From contig JAMPHA010000021.1 in NCBI GenBank assembly GCA_023663615.1, forward strand, positions 1-38,015: a stretch of 38,015 nucleotides of DNA, read 5' to 3'. Of the stretch, positions 31,263-38,015 are shown piece by piece. The notes under the pieces were generated by a model that was not told the origin of the DNA, did not search any database, and was given only the letters and a program-made list of their open reading frames with translations. Position 1 is the stretch's first letter. Every line of letters begins with the position of its first letter. The translations under genes and the position numbers were made by a program. The stretch comes from DLAJ01 sp023663615 (GTDB lineage: Bacteria > Bacillota > Clostridia > Lachnospirales > Lachnospiraceae).

Positions 31263-31711
31263 TTGAGTTTTTACTAATTGCGGTTGGGGTGATAGCCGCT
31301 GCATTCCTTATGGTGATTATCGTCAGAAGGATATCTGCTTATTATCGGCAGAGACATAACATGAGTGTATGGGCCGGAGTATTTACGCTCGTACTCGCAA
31401 TTGTTGCCGGAGAATTTGCAGTATACCATTATGAGCGCGTTAATGTACTGCTCATAATTGCCGCCGGACTCCTTGTACTGCTCACCGTTTTTTTGGATAC
31501 ACATCATGCGGGAGTAGGAATGGGATTGCTCGCGCTCCTCTTTCAGATGTTTTTAGCCGTGACTTTTATCATAGTTATTATCGCTGCAATTATCTATTTC
31601 GTTATACGCTCTATTCGCCGCGGGAACGATATGGTTCTTGACGCTGTAACGGGGACAACAAGTGAATTCCGAAATGGCGTCCAACTTTTCTTCCGATTCT
31701 TTATGCCATAA
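31253..31711 (+). CDS. Small polytopic membrane protein
   Basis: This 152-residue protein has four predicted membrane helices (about 4-24, 40-59, 63-82, 92-118), a basic segment IRSIRRGND and a C-terminal FFRFFMP. Its start lies within the last codons of the Sel1 gene, with GAGGAGCTTGGAG as ribosome site. No family recognised. As the last tightly coupled gene it could provide the membrane seat of the operon's complex. Confidence 0.75.
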   Translation: MGLIEFLLIAVGVIAAAFLMVIIVRRISAYYRQRHNMSVWAGVFTLVLAIVAGEFAVYHYERVNVLLIIAAGLLVLLTVFLDTHHAGVGMGLLALLFQMFLAVTFIIVIIAAIIYFVIRSIRRGNDMVLDAVTGTTSEFRNGVQLFFRFFMP

Positions 31712-31767
31712 TGCTCTAATTATAAGGAAGCCGCATATAATAGTAAAAATGATATGAGGTCTTGCTT

Positions 31768-31905
31768 ATGGAATTTATTATTCGTTTTTTTGTTTTCGTT
31801 CTATTCACTCTTATGATGGCCAAGATATATGAAAAGCAACAAAGAAATGATAAAACGATCGAATCAATATACTTTGCCGTAACCGCTGTTATTTTTTTGT
31901 TATAA
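31768..31905 (+). CDS. Small membrane peptide, 45 aa
   Basis: The frame starts ATG 31768 after ATGAGG and reads MEFIIRFFVFVLFTLMMAKI, a charged middle (YEKQQRNDKTIES) and a second hydrophobic end (FAVTAVIFLL). A TATAAT sits at 31736-31741 but without a convincing -35. It could be a minor membrane subunit or the start of a decayed gene; coding status is uncertain. Confidence 0.4.
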   Translation: MEFIIRFFVFVLFTLMMAKIYEKQQRNDKTIESIYFAVTAVIFLL

Positions 31906-32059
31906 AAAGTATCCCTCAAATGAGTTTCCAAGAATAAAAAGAGGATTTGACACTTACAGAAAAAGCGAAGATCGGTTGGCGCTTTAATCCGAGCAGCCAA
32001 CCATGCGCAGGGACACAATCGAATAACTGCCGCTAATTGAGTTTAGCCGAGATGCGGGC

Positions 32060-32139
32060 AAGCCGGAGCAGTCAAAGTGATCAGAAAATCAGTCCCGGGA
32101 CAGGGGAGTTTTCTGAGCTTTGATTGCTCCGGCTTTTTT
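32060..32139 (+). terminator. Long hairpin terminator at the island's right edge
   Basis: AAGCCGGAGCAGTCAAAG (32060-32077) pairs with CTTTGATTGCTCCGGCTT (32118-32135), extended inward by TCAGAAAA / TTTTCTGA, and ends in a T-run. It closes the accessory operon. The transposase remnant begins immediately after. Confidence 0.88.
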
Positions 32140-32347
32140 ATATACCGCCAATGAATGGCATATTGGGATGATGAGAGCATTTGGACTGTTCCGCAAGGGA
32201 CTCCGCACTTCCGTCCCGGCAGTCTTTCCAAAAACATATGTATGAACGGGTTTTGTTGTATTTCCTGCTTGCCTTGCTTACTCCGTATTTTGCGGCGCAC
32301 TTCATTAGGGACTGACGAAACTTCATCTTTTGTGTTATAATATTCAT
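32138..32347 (-). pseudogene. Truncated transposase/integrase N-terminal HTH fragment
   Basis: On the minus strand from ATG 32347 the frame reads MNIITQKMKFRQSLMKCAAK, YGVSKASRKYNKTRSYICFW and KDCRDGSAESLAEQSK, then ends PNMPFIGGI. This matches the N-terminal helix-turn-helix of a common Clostridia DDE transposase (rve-type integrase core), whose catalytic domain is wholly missing. The truncation point coincides with the island's right terminator, so it marks a recombination junction. The fragment sits opposite in strand to the island genes. Confidence 0.75.
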
Positions 32348-32444
32348 GAGAGATTGACGTCTTCTTTCCGTGAATTGGTGCGGTAACTTTATTCTATCAA
32401 ATTTTCGTCCTTCTCTCAATCTTTTTTCTGCTTTTGTCCAATCC

Positions 32445-33575
32445 CTATCTCAGCCTTGCCGTAAAATCCGCCATGGCTTCCGATATCTTTATCTGCTGAG
32501 GACAGACAGCCTCGCAGCTTCGGCAGCCCACGCACGCGGACGGCTTCTTGCCGTCGGGAAACGCCGCCAGCGCCATGGGAGCTATAAAGCCTCCGCCCGT
32601 AAGGCAGTGCTCGTTGTAAAGCTTGATAAGCTCGGGGATATCCAATTCCTGCGGACAGTGCGCCGTACAGTAGCGGCATTCGGTGCAGGGCAGAGAGTCC
32701 TTCCTCGTCATTCTATCGGCTATGGACATCAGCTCCGCCATTTCCTTTTCGCTGAGAGGTTTGTCCTCCTCGAAGGTCTTAATGTTGTCTTTGACCTGCT
32801 CGAGGTTTGACATTCCCGAAAGAGTTACGACCGCTTCGGGAACGGACTGCACAAATCTGAAAGCCCAGGCGGGAATTTTTTCGTCGGGGCGCAGCGCGGT
32901 CAGCTTAGCCTCGTCCCGTTCGGCAAGCTTCGCAAGCTTTCCTCCGCGGACGGGCTCCATCACCCACACGGGGATATTGTACTCCTTGAGCAGCTCCACC
33001 TTTGCTTTGGCGTCCTGGAAAGTCCAGTCGAGCCAGTTGAGCTGTATCTGGCAGAATTCCATGCTGTCCCCGTAAGCCTCCAGAAAACGCTTCATAATAC
33101 CGTAAGCGCCGTGAGCGGAGAACCCCAGATGCTTGATCCTGCCGTTCTTTTTCTGCTCGGTAAGGTAATCGAAAATGCCGTATTGGGGATCGAGATAGCC
33201 GTCGATATTCATTTCGCATACGTTGTGGAAAAGGTAGAAATCAAAGTATTCCACGCGGCATTTTTCAAGCTGCTTTTCAAAAATTTCCTTTACCTTGGGC
33301 ATATTGGACAGGTCGTAGCCGGGGAATTTTGAAGCGAGACAAAAGCTTTCGCGGGGATAATTTTGCAGGAGCTTTCCCATAACAAGCTCGGAGTTTCCGT
33401 CATGGTAGCCCCATGCGGTGTCGTAGTAGTTCACGCCGTTTTTCATGGCGTAAGCGACCATCTCGGCGGCAGCCGTCTCGTCGATGACGGAATCGTTGCC
33501 GTTTACGGTCGGCAGGCGCATCGCGCCGAATCCCAGCGCAGAGAGTTTCAGATCCTGAAAGGTTTTGCAGATCAC
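32445..33575 (-). CDS. Aldo/keto reductase with C-terminal 4Fe-4S ferredoxin domain
   Basis: Residues 1-280 form an AKR barrel (LGFGAMRLP, NYYDTAWGYHDGNSE, the lysine in ASKFPG, IKHLGFSAHG, WVMEPVRGG). Residues 285-376 carry two cysteine clusters, CTECRYCTAHCPQ and CVGCRSCEAVCPQ, each suited to a 4Fe-4S centre. This fused type is common in anaerobic Firmicutes and presumably links carbonyl or quinone-like substrate reduction to iron-sulphur electron transfer. The start is GTG at 33575 behind AAGGAG. A near-perfect promoter lies upstream. Confidence 0.93.
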   Translation of the reverse strand: MICKTFQDLKLSALGFGAMRLPTVNGNDSVIDETAAAEMVAYAMKNGVNYYDTAWGYHDGNSELVMGKLLQNYPRESFCLASKFPGYDLSNMPKVKEIFEKQLEKCRVEYFDFYLFHNVCEMNIDGYLDPQYGIFDYLTEQKKNGRIKHLGFSAHGAYGIMKRFLEAYGDSMEFCQIQLNWLDWTFQDAKAKVELLKEYNIPVWVMEPVRGGKLAKLAERDEAKLTALRPDEKIPAWAFRFVQSVPEAVVTLSGMSNLEQVKDNIKTFEEDKPLSEKEMAELMSIADRMTRKDSLPCTECRYCTAHCPQELDIPELIKLYNEHCLTGGGFIAPMALAAFPDGKKPSACVGCRSCEAVCPQQIKISEAMADFTARLR

Positions 33576-33628
33576 AGCAGCACCACTCCTTAAAATTTGT
33601 CATTGGGGCAAAAATTTGCCGTAACTGA

Positions 33629-33657
33629 ATTATAACATTTATTTCGGCTGATGTCAA
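33629..33657 (-). promoter_or_regulatory. Consensus sigma-A promoter of the aldo/keto reductase
   Basis: On the minus strand, TTGACA (33657-33652), a 17-bp spacer and TATAAT (33634-33629) match the vegetative consensus exactly. It lies about 55 bases before the GTG start, so expression is likely strong and constitutive unless repressed. Confidence 0.85.
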
Positions 33658-33690
33658 CGTCCCAATATACGTTTTAACGGCGGCAGACAA

Positions 33691-33770
33691 AGGGACGGGA
33701 ACGGCGAACCGTCCCCGTCCTCCCGGATCGTTGAAAATGCTGTTCTTCATTATCGGAGAACAGCATTTAT
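33691..33770. terminator. Hairpins between LRR protein and reductase genes
   Basis: Two stems lie here: an imperfect GC-rich one (33691-33722, GGGACGG...CCGTCC) and a clean 12-bp one AAATGCTGTTCT / AGAACAGCATTT (33735-33769). The latter is placed just after the LRR protein's stop on the minus strand and likely ends that transcript, with only a short T-run. Confidence 0.6.
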
Positions 33771-33779
33771 CGTATTTTC

Positions 33780-35027
33780 CTATTCGGCTGTGGTAACGCT
33801 CACGGTTTTGGATACTCCGCCTTTGACGGACTTGCCGTCCGCGTCCTTGTTATAGACCGCAACCTTAAAACGGTATTTCGTGTTTGCTTCAAGTCCGCTT
33901 ATCCTGCATTTGGGATTTTTAACGTCCTTGCACTTGGTAAACTTTCCCGTCTCGGTATTATACATATAGACCTTATACAGCTCCGCACCCTCCACGGCGT
34001 TCCACGTCAGCGTTACCGAGCTGCTTGTCCTGCTTGTTTTGAAACCCGACGGTACGGACGGGTCTTCGTTCGTATCGTACTTATAGTCAATTCCGTTTTC
34101 CTTGGCGTATCTTTCCCCGTCGGAATCCTCCGTCACGATGAGGGTGATGGGCTGCTGGGTGATTTTCTTGTCCCCGCTGAAAAGCGCGGAATCATAAAGT
34201 GCGCCGCCGTTCTTTTTATATGTGTCGGAATCTGCGGTATAAAGGTTCATAACGTACATTGACTTGCTTCCGTCAGCCTTTACGGACTGCTCCGTCAGAC
34301 CGTTTCCGTCTATTGACGAATAACAGCCTTTCTTTTTGCAGCCGTACATATAGCCGAAAACCTCCGTACCCACGATTTGGGTATTTTCGGGTATTCTCAG
34401 GCTTGTCAGCTTGGGGCAGTTGTTGAAATTGTAGCCGTATATCGCTCCCGTCCTGTCGGGAAGATTTACTTCGGTAAGCTCGAAATTATTTTCAAAGCAC
34501 GCACCGCTCAGACCGCCCAGCTTTGCGGTCGACTTTGAGAAGTCCACCTTTTTCAGATTGTGGCAGTTGGCGAAAGCCCGCGTGCCTATGCCGCTTGTGA
34601 CGTTCCCCTTGAACGTGACCGTTTCAAGATTTATGCAGCCGTGAAACGCGGATTTCCCCACGCTCGCGATGTTTGCGCTTACGGTAACTGTTTTAAGGTT
34701 ATAGCAGTCGTAAAAAGCGCATTCGTCGATATAAAAGGTTTTGGGAACTCCCGACGGTATGGAAAGACTTGTCACCGAGCCGTTTGCGCTGAACACATAC
34801 GGACCTATGCCGTCCGCCTCCGCGGGTATCTTTATCGCTCCGCCCGCGCCCGAGTAGCCGGTGACGAGCTTTTTGCCGTCGAACTCCTCGATAAGAAAAC
34901 CGTCAGCCGCAGTCTCCGCCGAAACGGGAACAGCCGCGCCGATGCTTTCGGAAATTCCCGGAACAGCCGTAAGCGTACACGCCGCAAGCACAGCGGCAGT
35001 CAGATATTTTGCGATCGCTTTTTTCAT
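33780..35027 (-). CDS. Secreted BspA-type leucine-rich repeat protein with FnIII domain
   Basis: I start at MKKAIAKYLTAAVLAACTLT (35027), behind AAAGGAGAG. The 415-residue product has a signal peptide (about 1-37), BspA-like LRRs (about 70-235: ECAFYDCYNLKTVTVSANI, SAFHGCINLETVTFKGN, RAFANCHNLKKVDFS), a linker, and a C-terminal fibronectin type III domain (about 325-415: SSVTLTWNAVEGAELYKVYM, ANTKYRFKVAVYN). Such proteins are exported and bind host or microbial surfaces. No LPXTG or S-layer anchor is visible, so it may be released. Only 25 bases separate it from the acyl-CoA synthetase gene, suggesting co-transcription. Confidence 0.9.
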   Translation of the reverse strand: MKKAIAKYLTAAVLAACTLTAVPGISESIGAAVPVSAETAADGFLIEEFDGKKLVTGYSGAGGAIKIPAEADGIGPYVFSANGSVTSLSIPSGVPKTFYIDECAFYDCYNLKTVTVSANIASVGKSAFHGCINLETVTFKGNVTSGIGTRAFANCHNLKKVDFSKSTAKLGGLSGACFENNFELTEVNLPDRTGAIYGYNFNNCPKLTSLRIPENTQIVGTEVFGYMYGCKKKGCYSSIDGNGLTEQSVKADGSKSMYVMNLYTADSDTYKKNGGALYDSALFSGDKKITQQPITLIVTEDSDGERYAKENGIDYKYDTNEDPSVPSGFKTSRTSSSVTLTWNAVEGAELYKVYMYNTETGKFTKCKDVKNPKCRISGLEANTKYRFKVAVYNKDADGKSVKGGVSKTVSVTTAE

Positions 35028-35052
35028 GGTACTCTCCTTTTGGAACGTTTGC

Positions 35053-36687
35053 TTAACCCTTGTTCTGCTTAGCCACAACGCTTTCGCCGCAGTATATTTC
35101 GCGGAGCTTTGGCTTCTCGATCTTGCCCGTGGGGTTTCTGGGAATGTCCGCGAAAATTATCTTGTGCGGACGCTTGTATCGGGGCAGACCGTTACAGAAC
35201 GCGGCGATCTCCTCCTCGGTGCATTTGTGATCGGGCTTTATTTCGATAATGGCTGCGGCGATCTCTCCCAAACGCTTGTCGGGAAGTCCGATAACAGCCG
35301 CGTCCTTGACCGCGCCGTGCTGCCGCAGGAAGTCCTCTATCTGGACGGGGTAAAGGTTCTCGCCGCCCGAGATGATAACGTCTTTTTTGCGGTCGACGAG
35401 GAAAATGAAGCCGTCCCCGTCCTCCTGCGCCATATCGCCCGTGTAGAGCCAGCCGTCCTTCAGGACTTCCGCGGTCGCCTCGGGGTCGTTGTAGTAGCAG
35501 GTCATCACGCCCGGACCTTTTACCGCAAGCTCTCCCACCTTGCCCTGCTCGACGGGCTGACCGTCCTCGCCGACGATTTTGGTTTCCCAGCCGAAGCCGG
35601 CTTTTCCTATCGCGCCCACTTTATGGATATTCTCCACGCCCAGATGCACGCAGCCAGGACCTATGGACTCGCTGAGACCGTAGTTGGTGTCGTACAGATG
35701 ATTGGGGAAATATTTTTTCCACCGCGTTATAAGGCTTGGAGGGACGGGCTGTGCGCCTATGTGCATAAGTCTCCACTGATCGGTCTTGTAGTCGGACAGC
35801 TTTATTTCGCCGCTTTCTACTGCGTCGAGAATGTCCTGCGCCCACGGCACCAAAAGCCACACTATGGTGCATTCCTCGGAGGATACGGCTTCAAGTATGG
35901 TTTTGGGTTTTACGCCCCTGAGCAGGACGGATTTTCCTCCCGCCAGAAAAGAGCCGAACCAGTGCATTTTCGCGCCCGTGTGGTACAGCGGGGGAATGCA
36001 CAGGAAGATATCGTCCTTGGTCTGACCGTGATGGTTCTGCTCCACCCGGGCGGAATGCATAAGGCTCATATGCTTGTGGAGTATCGCCTTGGGGAAGCCC
36101 GTCGTTCCCGAGGAAAAATAGATGGCGGCGTAATCGTCGTCGGTCAGCTTTATATCGGGGGAAACGCTGGGGCAGTTCGCGGTCAGGCGGTCGTAGTCCT
36201 CCGCAAAGGTGGGACAGTTTCCTCCCACATAGAAAAGAAGCCTGTGCTTGCTTATATCCTCGGCGATCTCCTCCACCCTGCCGATAAATTCGGGACCGAA
36301 AACAAGCACGTCGCTTTCGGACAGATCGAGACAGTATTTGATCTCGTCGGAGGTATAGCGGAAGTTCAGCGGCACTGCCAGCGCGCCCGTTTTAAGTATG
36401 CCGAAGTATATGGGCAGCCACTCGAGGCAGTTCATCAGCAGAATAGCCACCTTGTCGCCTTTCTTCACGCCTCGGCTGATGAGCAGGTTCGCAAAGCGAT
36501 TGGCTTTTTCGTTGAAAACGTTCCAGGTTATCTCCCTGCGGTAGTGGCAGAGAGCGTTCGGCTCGATGAGTTCGTACTCTTTCCACGTCACGCGGCGGGT
36601 CTCCTGAATATCGGGGTTTATCTCCGCCAAAGCGACGTCGCCGCCGAATTTTTCGCAGTTCCGTTCAAGAATTTCAGTAATGGGCAT
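35053..36687 (-). CDS. Acyl-CoA synthetase, AMP-binding (ANL) family
   Basis: This 544-residue enzyme activates a carboxylic acid to an acyl-AMP and then to the CoA thioester. Motifs are the P-loop-like YFSSGTTGFPKAILH (about residue 190), YGLSESIGPG, YTGDMAQEDGDGFIFLVDRK with GGENLYPVQIE, and the catalytic lysine region NPTGKIEKPKLRE near the C-terminus. Length fits medium/long-chain fatty-acid CoA ligases. The start is MPITEILERN, with AAGGACGG upstream. The acid used cannot be told. It is the first gene of a two-gene unit with the LRR protein. Confidence 0.93.
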   Translation of the reverse strand: MPITEILERNCEKFGGDVALAEINPDIQETRRVTWKEYELIEPNALCHYRREITWNVFNEKANRFANLLISRGVKKGDKVAILLMNCLEWLPIYFGILKTGALAVPLNFRYTSDEIKYCLDLSESDVLVFGPEFIGRVEEIAEDISKHRLLFYVGGNCPTFAEDYDRLTANCPSVSPDIKLTDDDYAAIYFSSGTTGFPKAILHKHMSLMHSARVEQNHHGQTKDDIFLCIPPLYHTGAKMHWFGSFLAGGKSVLLRGVKPKTILEAVSSEECTIVWLLVPWAQDILDAVESGEIKLSDYKTDQWRLMHIGAQPVPPSLITRWKKYFPNHLYDTNYGLSESIGPGCVHLGVENIHKVGAIGKAGFGWETKIVGEDGQPVEQGKVGELAVKGPGVMTCYYNDPEATAEVLKDGWLYTGDMAQEDGDGFIFLVDRKKDVIISGGENLYPVQIEDFLRQHGAVKDAAVIGLPDKRLGEIAAAIIEIKPDHKCTEEEIAAFCNGLPRYKRPHKIIFADIPRNPTGKIEKPKLREIYCGESVVAKQNKG

Positions 36688-36724
36688 AAAAATTACCGTC
36701 CTTAATTTTAAAAGATTTAGTATC

Positions 36725-36753
36725 ATTATAACACTTTAAAGGGTAAAAATCAA
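36725..36753 (-). promoter_or_regulatory. Promoter of the acyl-CoA synthetase unit
   Basis: On the minus strand, TTGATT (36753-36748), a 17-bp spacer and TATAAT (36730-36725) form a strong sigma-A promoter about 40 bases before the start codon. Confidence 0.8.
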
Positions 36754-36809
36754 TAGTCTGAAAGAAGAACGTTAGGGGTTCTGTTTGTGCATTTTGACGG
36801 ATTTTGGGA

Positions 36810-37886
36810 CTATTTTTCCTTTTCCGGCATGGAGACGTTTATGCTGTTTATCCCGCTTGCCATGACCGCCCGGCGCAGCGGCGGACAGTACATAAACGGG
36901 CATTTAAGCAGCTTCCCCGCGATCTTTATCCGCATGGGGAAAATTTTCGCGGCGTAAGCCTTGTGAGGAGAGACCGAGTTCCCGTTGAGAACTTCCGCCA
37001 GCAGCTTTGCGCTGTTTACCGCAAAGCTTATTCCCTCCAAAGAGCTGGGACTTATAAGTCCCGCCGCTTCTCCGACAAGGAAAGCGCCGTCCCTGCCGGT
37101 GCTTATATCGAACGGCGATTTGGGACGGAGCACCACGCAGGCTTCGGTTTTCAGCGGTTCTCCGAATTTGAAGCCGTACTCCGCGAGACGCTGTTTCTGC
37201 TTCTCGAAATTTTCGCGGCAGTTCTTGGGAGCGAACGCCCCTCCGAAAATGAAAAACCTGTCCTTTGATATTGACCATGAGCAGCAGTCGCTTGTGAGCG
37301 GGTCGAAAATGCAGCTGTAGAACGGGTTTGAGTGCTCCTCGGCAAACCACTGCTGAATGGCCGTGTAGCGGCGTATCTTCTTTTCGGGGTACAGAAAACG
37401 CCGCACCGACGAAACAGCTCCGTCCGCGCCGACTATTTTTTCCGCGGAAAATGTCCGTTCTTCGCCGTTGTTTCCGCGGCAGACAAGACGGTACGAGCCG
37501 TCGTCGCTGCGGGATATTTCCATGCATTTTCCGTAAAATCTTTCTGCCCTTTCGGGGACAAGGCTTTCCAGCCACAGGTCGAACTTATGGCGGTCGAGGT
37601 TCATGTAGAACCGCTGATAGCGTCTTTCGCGGCGGGTCTGCAAATCTATCGTGCGAACCGAGAATATCTGGGGATCGACCAGTATATCCTTGGGCAGGGT
37701 CAGGTCGAATTCCGCGAAAGCTTTCTGCGCGTCGGGGGAAAGCAGACCGCCGCAGACCTTGCGGAAGCTTTTTTCCGAGACGGTCTTTCCATCGATCAAA
37801 AGGGTGCGGAAACGTCCGTCCAGAAGCCGCGCGAGGGTAGAGCCCGCAGGACCTCCGCCGATTATCGCAATATCAAAATCGGGCAT
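36810..37886 (-). CDS. FAD-dependent oxidoreductase, geranylgeranyl-reductase family
   Basis: The 358-residue flavoprotein starts with the FAD-binding fold DIAIIGGGPAGSTLARLL, has KVCGGLLSP, a second nucleotide motif EKIVGADGAVSSVRR, and the family segment GRDGAFLVGEAAGLISPSSLEGISFA. Enzymes of this group reduce isoprenoid double bonds or act as related monooxygenase-fold oxidoreductases in the cytoplasm or at the membrane. An AAGGAGAA site precedes the ATG. Upstream lies the second copy of the 22-bp box and the hairpin-chain repeat. Confidence 0.9.
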   Translation of the reverse strand: MPDFDIAIIGGGPAGSTLARLLDGRFRTLLIDGKTVSEKSFRKVCGGLLSPDAQKAFAEFDLTLPKDILVDPQIFSVRTIDLQTRRERRYQRFYMNLDRHKFDLWLESLVPERAERFYGKCMEISRSDDGSYRLVCRGNNGEERTFSAEKIVGADGAVSSVRRFLYPEKKIRRYTAIQQWFAEEHSNPFYSCIFDPLTSDCCSWSISKDRFFIFGGAFAPKNCRENFEKQKQRLAEYGFKFGEPLKTEACVVLRPKSPFDISTGRDGAFLVGEAAGLISPSSLEGISFAVNSAKLLAEVLNGNSVSPHKAYAAKIFPMRIKIAGKLLKCPFMYCPPLRRAVMASGINSINVSMPEKEK

Positions 37887-37921
37887 AAATATATTCTCCT
37901 TTTTTGAGATGATTTTGGGGC

Positions 37922-38015
37922 AAATTGTAATTTACAGCAGAACGAGTAGCGGATTTTTTTCGCGGCGGAGCCGCGGCATAGCTGGTCCAGCTGAGCGCAG
38001 CTGGCGAGGTTTCCA
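37922..38015 (-). repeat. Hairpin-chain intergenic repeat, right copy
   Basis: In inverted orientation this repeats the left-hand element. It contains the 22-bp box (37922-37943, complement identical to 378-399), a GCGG...CCGC palindrome, a CCAGCTG...CAGCTGG palindrome, and a TGGAAAC-CTCGC stretch like the one near 308. The box contains the dyad TGTAATTTACA (37926-37936) and lies about 35 bases upstream of the flavoprotein gene start. It continues beyond the window. Confidence 0.65.

Noticed and set aside
31906..32059. Short open stretch reading TLTEKAKIGWRFNPSSQP after the last membrane peptide
   Set aside because: No start codon or ribosome site and only about 30 codons long, so not supportable as a gene.
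34861..36705. Long plus-strand open frame of 614 codons opposite the acyl-CoA synthetase
   Set aside because: It is antisense to a gene with full ANL-family motifs, and its open length follows from the GC-rich codon pattern of the true strand.

Overview
The window looks like a chromosomal segment of an endospore-forming Clostridia-class Firmicute, probably Oscillospiraceae/Ruminococcus-like. This rests on a germination protease gene (gpr) divergent from rpsT, a holin-like type I toxin, a BspA-type leucine-rich surface protein and intergenic hairpin-chain repeats. The genus is an inference.

Layout. Positions 1-459: MITE-like palindrome and hairpin-chain repeat leading into a MATE efflux gene (460-1839). 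Positions 1840-2220: small type I toxin-antitoxin-like locus with convergent promoters. Positions 2269-4556: segment bounded by a 52-bp inverted repeat, holding rpsT (-), gpr (+), a decayed coding stretch and a tyrosine-recombinase remnant. Positions 4573-32139: accessory island delimited by a strong terminator on each side. Positions 32138-38015: transposase remnant, then four minus-strand housekeeping or surface genes (ferredoxin-tailed aldo/keto reductase, LRR/FnIII surface protein, acyl-CoA synthetase, geranylgeranyl-reductase-family flavoprotein) and a second copy of the end repeat in inverted orientation.

The island is a nearly unbroken plus-strand operon of about 26 kb. In order it holds: the 3' third of a PMCA-like Ca2+ P-type ATPase (decapitated); four TerD-family genes (one dead); an NrdG-like radical-SAM enzyme; three long coiled-coil proteins; a broken small membrane protein; a truncated YugP-type peptidase; a giant multi-AAA+ protein split by three frameshifts; the Ter-associated kinase / vWA (TerY) / PP2C triad; two small helical proteins; a HerA-like ATPase; a protein with a C-terminal papain-like cysteine peptidase plus a small immunity-like gene; a 1247-residue zinc-ribbon/coiled-coil/FtsK protein; a second vWA protein; a Sel1-repeat protein; and small membrane proteins. 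TerD proteins, Ca2+ ATPases and the TerY-kinase-PP2C triad are known partners in Ter stress-response systems. The less familiar part is their union in one operon with two pumping ATPases (HerA and FtsK), helical cargo-like proteins and a toxin-like peptidase. This suggests a phospho-regulated, calcium-linked defence, contact or export apparatus (inference).

The island appears partly decayed or carries indel errors: truncated ATPase, dead TerD, frameshifted membrane protein, AAA+ frameshifts (two at A-runs), truncated YugP and a shortened HerA core. By eye its base composition is lower in GC than the flanks, which fits horizontal acquisition.
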